From Dendrobium chrysotoxum (lineage: Eukaryota; Streptophyta; Magnoliopsida; Asparagales; Orchidaceae): a stretch of DNA of 64,000 bases. Position numbers and translations under genes: made by a program. Shown piece by piece: positions 25,101-37,200 of the stretch. The DNA lies in contig CM034303.1 in NCBI GenBank assembly GCA_019925795.1, positions 56,777,931 to 56,841,930 on the forward strand, written 5' to 3'. Under the pieces are notes generated by a model. It was not told the origin of the DNA. It made no database searches and worked only from the letters and a program-made list of their open reading frames with translations. How positions within the stretch are numbered: the first letter of the stretch is position 1; each line of letters starts with the position of its first letter.

Positions 25101-28100
25101 CTAGTGAAATACAAGTGTTTGAGTGATTTTTCTTTCCGTTTCGCCTCAATTTTCTCTGGTTTTCCTGTGTTTGGCTGCTGTCCAAGACAGAAAACAGCAG
25201 TTTTCTGCTGTTTTACTTCCTCCGGATCGATAGGAATACTTGAATCCAAGTATTTCCTATCAAATTGGTATCAGAGCATCGTCGTGGGACCTTTGGCGGC
25301 TGAAAACCTGAAATTTCAGCAGGCTTTGGGAGCTTTCGAAGGAAGTTTATTTGTTGTTCGTGGAAGAAAAGATGGCCGGAAAGAAGGTGGAAGTGTTGGA
25401 AGGCGAGTTCGGACAACTGAAATCAGATTTGGAGGGAAAGTTCCTTGAAATCTCCACCAACAATGAAAGGTTGGAAGGGAGGTTTTCTGCTATGGAGGAG
25501 ATGATGAAGAAACTGCTTGAAATGAAGACCAATCCAGTGACATCGGAAGTAAGAGAGACCACCGACGGCCATGGCATCGGAGGAAATCCGAACCCACCCC
25601 AGGGGAGGAGGATGCCAGAGGTGGAGATCCTGGAAGGAGAGAACGACATGCCTCCTCTAGAACCGCTCTCTAGAGAGGAGATGAGCATGGGATATGACAG
25701 AAGGGGCGCTGATTTTGGTGGGAGAAGGGAGGAATTCCATCGCCGAGGTGCTGATTTTGAAGGGAGAAGGGAGGAATTTCATCGCCGAGGTGCTGATTTT
25801 GAAGGAAGAAGGGAGGACTATGATGAGGGATTTGGGTATAACCGCCGGAGGGATGATCGGGACACCTGGGGAGCACCTCCTCCTCGAGGATTGGGAGGAT
25901 ACGGGGGATACCGAGGATATGGAGGAGATCCCAAGGTGAGGAAACTGAAGATGCCCATCTTTGAGGGAGAGGATGGCCATGGATGGATATACAAGGTGGA
26001 ACGGTACTTTGCCGTCAATGGGTTGACGGAGGATGAAAAGTTGACAGCGGCAGGTCTGTGTTTGGAGGGAAAGGCGCTGGCATGGTATCAATGGAGGGAC
26101 AGAAGGGAGCCTATCCGGAACTGGAGAGAGTTCAAAGAATGCTTACTAGAGCATTTCCGAGCCGATGGGGGAGGAGACTTCTACGAGCAATTCTTTGCCC
26201 TGACTCAGGAGGGGACCGTGGCGGATTACCGTGACAGGTTCGAGTTTTTGGCCAGTCGGTTGGATCATATCTCGGAGTCGGCTTTGGAAGGGAACTTCAT
26301 GAAAGGGCTGAAACTAGAGATACGATCAGCAGTCAGAGTGTTGGAGCCGAGGAATTTAGGGAAAGCTATGGAACTGGCACAGTTGGTGGAAGACCAGAAG
26401 AAGTCAGAAAGGGGAGCCCGGGGAAATTACTCGGGGGGATCGTACAGAATGACGACCACCTTCTTACCTTCCAAGGGGCCAACCCCAGGGAGTTTGAAGG
26501 AAGTGCAGAAGGAGAAGATGGGAGGCGGAGGAACTGGAGGACATCAAGAAGCTGACTGAAAAGGAGCTACAGGAGAAGAGGGCAAAGGGGGTGTGCTTTC
26601 GATGTGATGAGAAGTACATGCCGGGTCATAGATGCAAAGACCGGACTCTTCAAGTTCTCCTCGTTTGTGAAGATGAGGAAGACGAAGAGGGAGGTGGGAG
26701 TAGGTTAGAAGAGGAGGAGGAGAAGTTGCACCTGGATGTGGCAGAAGTCTCTCTAAACTCCGTAGTGGGATTCACCTCGAGTCACACTATGAAAGTTAAA
26801 GGGGTGATAGCTGGCCATGAAGTGGTAGTGTTAATAGATAGTGGGGCGACCCACAACTTCATTTCCACCCAAATTGTTGAGCTACTGGGAATGGAGTTAG
26901 TGGATACAGGAGGTTATGGGGTGATGATGGGCACTGGAAAGGTAGAAATGGGTAGAGGAGTTTGTAGGGGAGTGGTGCTGACTATTCAGGGAATATAGGT
27001 GACGGAGGATTTTCTTCCCTTAGAATTTGGGAGTACAGATGTGATTTTGGGGATGAAGTGGCTGCAAACTTTGGGGGAGACCAAGGTGAACTGGGGAGAA
27101 CTGCGGATGGAGCTGGTAGTGGAGGGGAGGAGAATGGTGATACAGGGAGATGTCGGCCTGTCTAGGACAGGGGTGTCTCTCAAGTCTATGATCCGAACCA
27201 TCCAGGAGGTTGGGGGTGGATACTTGGTGGAGCTGCAGCGATTGGAGAAAGTCAGTGTGGGGGAAGAGGGAGACATTCCTCTTGAAGTGCAACCGGTCAT
27301 ACAGCAGTTCAGGGAGGTTTTTCAACCTCCACAGGGTTTGCCACCGCAGAGGGAGCTGGAGCATGCCATCACTTTGAAGGAAGGGGAGACCCCGATCAGC
27401 GTCCGCCCTTACCGCTACCCTCAGATCCAAAAGGATGAAATTGAAAGGCTGATCCGGGAGATGCTGGAGGCAGGGATCATAAGACCAAGTGTAAGTCCTT
27501 TCTCTAGTCCAGTCCTCCTGGTCAAGAAGAAGGATGGGAGTTGGAGATTCTGTGTGGACTATAGGGCTCTGAATAAGGGCACTGTACCAGACAAGTTCCC
27601 AATTCCAGTGATTGATGAACTATTGGATGAGCTATTTGGGGCTGTGGTATTTTCCAAATTGGACTTAAAGTCGGGATACCACCAGATCAGAATGAAGGAG
27701 GCAGATGTTCCCAAGACAGCTTTCAGAACACATGAAGGGCATTATGAGTTTCTGGTAATGCCCTTTGGTTTGACTAATGCACCTGCTACTTTTCAATCTT
27801 TGATGAACAGGGTCTTCAAGCCGTACCTCAGGAAGTTCGTACTGGTATTTTTTGATGATATTTTGGTGTATAGCAAGACTGAAGGGGAGCATTTGGAGCA
27901 CTTGAAGGCGGTTTTGGGAGTGTTACAGGAACATCAGTTACAAGCCAACTTGAAGAAGTGCAGCTTTGCCCAGACCAGTGTAGAGTACTTGGGACACGTG
28001 GTCTCCCAAGAAGGAGTGGCAGCCGATCAGAGTAAAATAGAAGCAATGCAGAAGTGGCCAATGCCTAGGAACCTAAAGGAGTTAAGGGGTTCTTGGGGTT

Positions 28101-31100
28101 AACTGGGTACTACAGGAGATTTGTGAAGGGATACAGTGCTATTGCTTGGCCTTTGACTGAGCAACTGAAGAAGGATGGATTTTCTTGGGGTGAGGCAGCA
28201 ACTCAGGCTTTTGAGAAACTGAAGGAAGCCATGACTACAGTTCCAGTGTTAGCACTTCCAGACTTCAGTCAGGTCTTTGTGGTAGAGACTGATGCGTCGG
28301 GATATGGGCTGGGGGCAATATTGATGCAGAATCACAGGCCGATAGCCTACTTTAGTCAAGTGCTGTCAGCCAGGGCTAGATTGAAGTCAGTGTATGAGAG
28401 GGAGTTGATGGCCATTGTCTTGGCGATTCAGAAGTGGCGGTCTTACCTTTTAGGAAGGCATTTTGTGGTCAGGACTGATCAGAGAAGCTTGAAATATCTG
28501 TTAGAGCAGAGGATGGTGACTGAGGAACATCAGAGGTGGTTGTCCAAATTATTAGGCTATGATTTTGAGATCCAATACAAGCCTGGTTTGGAAAATAAGG
28601 CAGCCGACGCCTTGTCCAGATGTGTCAGGGAGCTTCAGGAATTAGCGGTATCAGTTCCATTGATGGTAGATTGGGGGGCCATCAAGCAAGAAAGCATGTT
28701 GAATGAAGATTTGAGAAAGATCAGGGAGGATCTGGGGAAAGAGAAGAATAGTCATCCTGGGTATTGCCTTGAGGGGGAGAGATTATTGTATCAGGGGAGG
28801 TTTGTGATGCCACGAACTTCCATACACATCCCCCACTTGTTGCAGGAGTTTCATGGCAGCGCGGTGGGAGGTCATTCAGGAGTTCAGAAGACGTATAGGA
28901 GGTTAGCATCGGAGCTCTACTGGAAAGGGATGCATAAGGATGTTGAGGAGATGGTGTCCAGGTGTGAGGTGTGCCAGAGAAATAAGTATATGGCCATGGC
29001 ACCAGGAGGGCTACTCCAACCATTAGCACTCCCAAATAGAGTATGGGAGGAAGTGTCCATGGACTTCATTGACGGCCTACCCCGCTCAGAGGGATTCACA
29101 GTCATTTTAGTTGTGGTAGACCGACTTAGTAAGTATGCCCACTTCATTCTCTTGCGACATCCTTACACCGCAGTGTCAGTGGCGGCAGCGTTCATCAGGG
29201 AAGTGGTTAGATTACATGGGATTCCTGAGTCGATTGTATCCGATAGGGACAAAGTCTTCCTCAGCCAGTTTTGGAGGGAGCTTTTCAGGATGCAGGGCAC
29301 TGTTCTCAAGAGAAGTACCGCCTACCATCCACAGACTGACGGACAGACTGAGGTAGTGAACCGAAGCTTGGAGACATATTTGAGGTGTTTTGCTTCTGAA
29401 ACACCACGGATGTGGGCGAGGTGGTTACCTTGGGCCGAGTATTGGTATAATACATCATACCATTCGGCTTCTCTAATGACTCCTTTCAAGATATTATATG
29501 GGAGGGACCCTCCGCATCTAGTGCACTGTGGGAAAGGAAGCACACCAGTTTCTTCAGTTGAGCAGTATCTAGAGGAAAGGGACAAGGTACTAGAAGAATT
29601 GAAGAGGCATCTTCTGAGGGCACAACAAATCATGAAAAAACAGGCAGATTCACATAGGAGGGACATGCAGTTTGAAGTGGGAGAAAAGGTGTACCTAAAA
29701 TTGCGGCCCTACAGGCAAAGGACAGTTGCTAGAAGGGGGAATGAGAAGCTGGCACCGAGGTACTTCGGTCCGTATGAGGTGTTGGACAGGATCGGGGCAG
29801 TGGCGTATCGACTGAAGTTACCACCAACAGCCACCATACACCCAGTGTTCCATGTGTCCCAGTTAAGGAAAGCTATAGGGGAGCATGCAAATAGCGAGGA
29901 ATTGCCATCTACACTGACTGAGGATTTGGAAGTAATTTTAGAACCACTGGAGCTTGCAGGAGTGAGATCAGATAATGAAGGCAACAAAGAAGTGCTGATT
30001 AGATGGAAAGACCTTCCTGACTTTGAGGCGACTTGGGAGCCGTTGGAAAGAATGAAAGATCAATTTCCTTCATTTCACCTTGAGGACAAGGTGAGTTTTT
30101 GGGAGGGGAGTATTGTTAGGCAGGCCCAGGAGGGGCCGGCTGGACCGGTCCAAACCGGACCGGTCCTCGTTTACGCAAGGCGGAACCGGGCGGCAGGCGG
30201 AACCAGGCGGAACCATCGGGAGGGGCCGAACACGCGTGAGATTTGATTTTGGGAGGGAAATTTTGAATGGGAAGTGCTGATTAGGCAAATTGTAAAACTC
30301 CTTTATGGTTAATTAGGAGGATTGGGGGGAAGGGGGGATTATCTTGGTTTTGAAAGAAAATTGAGATCTAGGGTTTTCTTGTCTTGGGCTCTTGGCGTTG
30401 CCGGAGATTTGGAGAGTCGTTCTTCCTCTCGGATCGAAGAACATTGTATCTTTATTTGTTTTCTTGCATCTACTAGTGAAATACAAGTGTTTGAGTGATT
30501 TTTCTTTCCGTTTCGCCTCAATTTTCTCTGGTTTTCTTGTATTTGGCTGCTGTCCAAGACAGAAAACAGCAGTTTTCTGCTGTTTTACTTCCTCCGGATC
30601 GATAGGAATACTTGAATCCAAGTATTTCCTATCAAATTCCTTCTATTTATTGGCTAGTTTGCGTGAAGTTATGATACGTTGGTTCATTCTATCATTTTAA
30701 TGATATTGAAAAAGGTAATCCTACTTTGGTCGTATCTGATTCACTTGAAATCTATGACACTTAGCAGTTTAAAATGTCAAGTGATGTTTTATATTCTCTT
30801 AGAATGCGTCGTAGAAGATGTTGGTCGGAAATATATACTAAGAACTAGTTTTTAATTTCTTCTTCAAAAAAAAAAAGAAGCATTGTGTAATTTCAACTCT
30901 AAGACTACTTGAGTTAATGTCCTTTTTTTCTTTCTATTTTAGGGAATCTTGTTTTTTTTTTTAATCTGAATTTCAGTCTTACAGCTAACCAATTTTGACT
31001 TTGAAAACTGTTAATGCGCTGTCTGATGCAGGAATTGAAGGCATTGGAGATGCTAGTGCTATAAAACTAATCACTAAATTTGGTATGGTATATTTTTTTC

Positions 31101-31204
31101 TGTATATTTAGATCTATGTTTTGGTAGTATGCTTGGTTCTACATGAAGACAAAATGATCAATGTTGCCAATGTTTCCTCATTTCTGCATTTTGTGAATCA
31201 ATTT

Positions 31205-31259
<55 letters not shown>

Positions 31260-34200
31260 CTACTTTTACCTACCATTCTCTTAAATGTTAAACATTACAG
31301 AGAATTTGAAATCATTACAATATAATGAGGCGTCTCTATATGAATATGAATGATGACCATTTGATTAACGAGAAAGTTAAAATAACAGTGCAATATGAAT
31401 ATCGATATTTGTAACATACCAAAATGTTGGTAAAACAGTTTTAGCAATATGTATTCATTTTAGGTTAACATCCATATTGGTGTCAGCTGATGCTGTAATT
31501 TCTGATGTGGTAATCTTTATGTCGGATGGCTATAGATCTTTGACAGTTCAAAATCCAATCATTGTAATGAATTGCCTGCTTTTATGTGTCTCATAGATAT
31601 TTTAAAGAAAGATTTTGAACCTTAAGCCAACGTAAAGCTGATAATTTTCTTCTAGTCATTTTTATTACAACTTTTCAATCATATTGATGTTTGGTTGATT
31701 TCCTACTAATTTCCCACTGATGTAATTCTGATTTTGGAACAATGTTTGATCTGTTTGGTGCTTAGAAATTGGTAATATACAATTGTGTGCACCAGTCCGT
31801 TCACTTAGCTATGCTCCATGCATTGATCGCTCTCTTTCACTTCTTTTCTATCTGCACTCATCATTTCTATCTAACCCCCACATCCTCTGGTGCCACCATT
31901 TATTACCTAATTCCTGTCATAAAATTCTATTTAAACATATTTTTTTTTAAAGCTGAAGGACTCAGAGAGAATTAATGTGTGTGGATAAAGAGTTATAAAA
32001 GAGAGAATGAAGGGTAGGAGAGAGTGTTGAGTGAGTGCGGAAGGTGATCGAGGGGTGAGCCATAAAGAAATGTTTGATAGAAAGGACCTTTAATATCACA
32101 AGCATGAAGGACCTAGTTGCATTATTTTTGAAATAGGGGCCTATTCACCTGAAATTGAGACAACCAATAATATTTCTTCCCATTAGATTTTCAATGTAGG
32201 TCTTTCAAAATGTAAATCAAGATAGCTTTATCTTTGATTTGATTCGTTAAACTTATTTGGAATTAAAAACTGACTTGTTGTATTAGGAAGATTGTCATAA
32301 CATTTTTCTGTAAGTCTAGTAATAGGTCATATGTAAGCAAAGAGACTTGATAGTGATGTGAAGGCAAAAAACTTGTATACTTTCTAATAAATGCACAAGA
32401 CAATTCTTAGTTGGAGGAAATGTGAGGTCAAATTATAATGAATATTTACAAGCTTTCATAAAGTTTTTTTCTAAAAGCATATAAATTTATCATATGGACA
32501 ATCAATTATTTCCAAATTGTCTTGACAAATGTTGTTAGACTAAATTTATGAATATGTTCATGCAGTTTGATTTTCTCAACAAGGTTCTTTTTAATAACTC
32601 GTAGATCATGAATCTATGAATCTAAAATAAGATAACGGTTTGATATGTCGATATAAGTTTAATGTTAGTTGTGTGACCTCTTTTTAAACCTCTATATATA
32701 TATATATATATTTCATGTGAGCCTCAGAAGGAAAGTTAAGGAAGTCAGTATATACTCGCCCAACTTAACATAACTCTTACAAGGTTTATAAAATATAGTT
32801 TTAATTATTTTTTTCCTAGAGATTTCCCGAAATGAAATATATAATTTAGATTGGGTTTGTTTTATTTATTATGGGGGTAAAGGATTTCAAGAGGAGCAAG
32901 CTTATAAGTTTAATTATATCTCAGTTATATCTGAAAAAACTCTCAATTAAAGAGGTTTGTTTGTGTTTCTTTTTTATTTGACATGTGTTTAAAAGAGGCA
33001 TGATGTAGTTGGATCGTCGGAAGAAGAGGATGCTTGAAGGATTTCAATCCCAATCCAGGGAATAAGGAGACACACAAAGCTCTAAGGCTTCAAAGAGTAA
33101 TATTTTTCATTCAATAATCCTCTTCCTACTACAAAGCATGCATATATAAATCATCTATAGAATATTCTAGAGAAACTTGTAACAAACTATATTAGATAGT
33201 CTAAGGAACGTTTTAAGCTAACATGCTCCGCATCATTCTCCCCTTGCGTCAAAAGAGCTCAACTCCGTTGAGGCGCGTTATAGTGAGGGAGATAGATATA
33301 GAAATTATAATAAATCCTCCTGGATCGAAGACTTTGCGTCTTCGATGAATACCCACAAACTTGTTCATTAGTTGTATGAGCTCCTTTGGCCTTCCTGAAT
33401 TTTGCATATTATCAGAGACAGTAATATAAGCCTTTCTTCCAACCTTTATACGAAATTTTTCGAGTGGTGTCAAAGCTTGCACTTCACCAATAGAATAAGC
33501 ATAAAAGGGAGCATCTATCTTCTGTGGGTTCATTGCTTCCAATTGAGTGATATAACCAACGACCATATCAGTCCATGAGACGTGGTCTATATAAATGAGA
33601 GCATAAGCATCAGTAACTTTCCCACCCTTGACATATCCATCCCATAGTGCGGATCCAATGAAGGATATCTCATTCTTCAAAACATAGCCTTGATTCCATC
33701 TTCCTTGAACTAAAGCATCCAATGATGAACATGCTGACAGTATGCTCCCCATAGTGTATTCATTAGGCTCTACACCTGTTAATCTCACCTTGTTAAACAA
33801 AACCAATCCCTCTTCGGCATGATCATGCTGAACCAGACCAGATATGACTGTGGTCCAGGACTCCACATTCCTCTCCGAAATTGAATCAAACACCTGAGAC
33901 GCGGCATCCACCATTCCAAGCCTGCAATACATGTCCAATAAAATTGTGCCGAAATAGGCATTGTTCTGCAGAAAGGCTAGGTACTGGGCTTCATTCGCTG
34001 GCAGTCCAGGGTAACTGAAGCTCATGCTAGTACCCAGCCCATAAGCTCCAGGAGTTCCCACTGTTGCAGAGCCTGTGCCACTTGAGGATTGAAAAGCATT
34101 ACCAGAACTTGCTGTCAATTTTTCCACGGCAGATCGGTTGGCCACACAAACCCCAACTGTGGCAGCTTGTTATTGATTGAGAGGGAAAATAAATGCAAGA

Positions 34201-37200
34201 GCCAACATGTTGCCAGTTGATCCAGGATGAGATGACTGCTGTGGTTTCTTCTGTGAAGAATCGATGGATGGATTGGCAGGAAGGCTCCCCTGCTGAGGAG
34301 GAAAGCCACCGGGCCATACTGGAATTTGCATTGGCAAGGGCAAATATTCCGCAGCTTTCTCTGTCATAGGCTCAACTCTTGCACCTCTTGATTGTTGTTT
34401 CTGGGCATGGAATTTACTGGCGCTAAATCCGGCTTCTGCTGCGGCAAAATCTTTGTCTTGCTTCTCCAGATCGAATTGCAGAACAAGATTCCTTTCCTTG
34501 CCGGCCTGCTTCTTTGAATCGTCAGTATTTCGATCATCCTGAACAATTTCTTCGTGCTTGACACCTGGAGCTAGATCGCGAGAGAAGAAATGGAGCGGGG
34601 GCGGGAGCTCTGTCTGTGCGAGCTTATCTGATTAGGTTATGGTGAATTGTTCTCCCTCGACGAAATCGGTATCAGCGGCGGGTGGATCGTAGATTTGATC
34701 GCGAGATAAAGCGCAGGTGGAATTGCGGGCGACGAGACTGGACTGAAGCGGGATCGGTTCGCGGGAGAAAACTGAGGCGGAAGCGGAGTTGACATCGCCG
34801 TCTAGCTGCGGATCTACTCTGGCTGTGGGTTCGAGAGCAAAATCTTGCTGGAGAGCGAGAATGGTCGCGGGTTCTGAAGGCGGGTGCCGGGTTGGATTGC
34901 GGGAAGAAGCGGAGGCCAAATCAGGCAAGTGAGGGTACACGTCCGATGTGCAGATTCGTTCTAAAGAACGATCGAAATCGGCAATTAAAGCATCAATCCG
35001 ATCAAGAGATGCTTCCACTTGAGCCACCAGAAGGGCTTTGCGGCGTCGATCAAGGTCGACCGTCCTTCTTCTTTGGCGGCTATGTTCGTGAGGATAGTGG
35101 GGCGGCGGATCTCGCCATTGGAGTGGAAGTTGGAGCGGAGGATAGTCGTCAACCTCCCACCTTCTTCTCCGGCGTCGATCATCGTCGACCGCTAATCTTA
35201 TTCTTCGGCTTCGATCGTCGTTGACAGCTGACCTTCTTCTGCAGTCCATCGATCTTCGCAAGCTCCAGGCTCTGATACCAAACTGATGTAGGTAACACTT
35301 GCAAGAATGAAAAACAGAGAAACAAGCAGAGAAGAACTATGGAATAGTGGTAATACTTCTGTATAATTCTATTTTTTTGCTTCTACAGCCAACGGCCCAG
35401 GTATTTTCTATTCTTCCGAAACTAAGAAAGGGACTGTAAAGTAAAAAAGCCTCGCTAGTACGGTATAACCAACTATAGAAAGGAAGATAGTGGAGCACAT
35501 GCTCAGTAACCTACTAAATAATAATTAGCTACTATTATATGTGATGCTCAGCTAAATATTGATGCTCCGCATCAGGACAAATTTAAAATAATATCAATTT
35601 TGAATTAGCTCAAAAGGGGTGTGGGTATATCTAAGGAATAAAAAATGGAAATACATAATTCAAGTAGGGTTTTATGAATTTGTCATCTTAGGTTATCTGA
35701 TTCTCAATTTACTTGGTTAAGAAGACATTCAACCCAACTTGGCATTAAGTTCATTATTAGGAATAATGAATTGCGTCATTCAAAAAGACTTTATAAATCA
35801 TGAGCCAAAGAAGGATACTTAAAGACTCTCCGCGGTGAAAGGACGAAATGTAGAGCTTACTCTCTTACATTAGGAAAAGATACCTATAGAGAGAGAGAAG
35901 GATATTTTGGACTATCAAAATCAAAATACCCAAGAATTGGTCTTATAATATTGCTTGGATCCAGAATATTATTAAATTCATCTAAGCATGCTAGAATTTT
36001 ACATAAGCGTGTTTAGAATCATAACATCAAGTCCATCTTCAAATGGAGCAAGGATACCTTGTGGGACATGTATATTATGCAATATTATGTCCCTAGGTGG
36101 GCTTTTATCTATATACTGGGTTAAACATGCCATGACATGAGTGATCCGTTAGGCTCTTGTTATTTTTAAAGTCACATTCGTGAAAAAGATATCAAATCAT
36201 TGACTATATTTTCACATAAACGGAATGAAAGTATTGTTCAATTAATTTATAATCAGTTGTTTTAAGAGACCTTGCATTTTTTTTTCTTTTTAAACGGATT
36301 GTCCTATGATTGATTTTAGTTGTCCTGATTGTAAACATGATAGAAAATTTAAGTTCCTAGGGCCTATCAAGATGCGATGAGTCCAAACAAGCAACCTGGT
36401 ATCAATTAAAGGGAAAATTAATCATGGGGAAACATGCATTTGAATAAATATATCATATTTATAAAGAGTATAAAAATGATCCGATGCATCTTGGTTTTAC
36501 AATACTCTTTGAAAAAAAAAATGTAATGCAATTGGGATCTGCATAAAGACAACCTAGGCCTTGATTTATGGAAATGAGAAGTACAAGGATCTTGAATTCC
36601 TTGCCTACTTGGTTTTATTAGTTGAATTTCCATTTTCCAACTTTTGGTGGTCTTAAAAAAAGTTAAGTTACGAATTTGCATATCCTGATTATTATTGTGT
36701 TGGTTGTTCTTTTAGGTTCTTTGGAGAATTTGCTGCAGTGTCTTGATCAAGTCGAGGAGGAACGCATCAGAAAGGTTTATCGCTCTATATTATCATAACT
36801 TTCGATGTAACAAGTTTAATTTTTAATTTCACATGGCTCTCAAAATTTTTTGCTATATATTACCTGTCCTGATTACTTGTTTTTATTTTAGTATAATATT
36901 AGATGGTTTTGGACTTTTGATTGAACGAGAATGTCTTTAACAGGCTCTCATGCAGGATTCTGAGCAAGCTATATTATGCAAGAATTTGGTAATGTCTTTG
37001 GCTTCCATGTTTGTCATTATTCATATATGAAAGCCGTCAGAGATCTGTTTTAAAAATTAGAAATTTGAGACTTCTTTGCTCTATTGACTTGCTGCCTGTA
37101 TCTTTATCTTTGCGACAAAATTTAAGGATTTTATTCTTTTGCTTGATAGACTGGAAATAATATAAAGGGAAACTGGCTGACCTAGGCCAAAAACATATCT

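Larger units (their letters stand above)
24741..30634 (+). mobile_element. Reina-like chromovirus, near-complete, TSD AATTC
   Basis: A 5.89-kb LTR retrotransposon in the same orientation as the host gene. LTRs are 522 and 521 bp, with the exact 5-bp duplication AATTC at 24736-24740 and 30635-30639. The tRNA-Met priming site lies at 25265-25277 and a purine tract (GGGAGGGGAG) at 30101-30110. By eye the LTRs differ by five substitutions and one 1-bp indel, so it is young. Its coding region is close to that of the element at 3553-9382, but the LTRs are largely different, so the two are separate families of one lineage. Confidence 0.95.
33001..35574 (-). mobile_element. Non-autonomous LTR retrotransposon carrying TIC-like and PPR gene fragments
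   Basis: Reads on the - strand. The 5' LTR is 35284-35574, followed by a tRNA-Met priming site (35268-35280, TGGTATCAGAGCC on the element strand), a leader ORF, captured coding segments, the block KVFDPGG, a purine tract (AAGGGGAGAA, about 33236-33246) and the 3' LTR 33001-33235. There is no gag, RT or integrase. Both LTRs start TGATGTA and end TGCTCCGCATCA, but their middles differ. The flanks AGGCA and GGACA do not match. The 3' LTR, purine tract and KVFDPGG block match the element at 53472-56064. It lies in an exonuclease intron. Confidence 0.8.

Noticed and set aside
25265..25277. TTGGTATCAGAGC and its copies as tRNA gene fragments
   Set aside because: Each lies directly inside an LTR; they are primer-binding sites, and no cloverleaf surrounds them.
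26591..30246. Separate chromovirus frames as independent genes
   Set aside because: They are pieces of one gag-pol split by two frameshifts and one stop; domain order is continuous.
34632..35261. Arg-rich leader ORF as a host nuclear protein
   Set aside because: It lies between an LTR with a tRNA-Met priming site and captured fragments, so it belongs to the retroelement; it is annotated as its leader instead.
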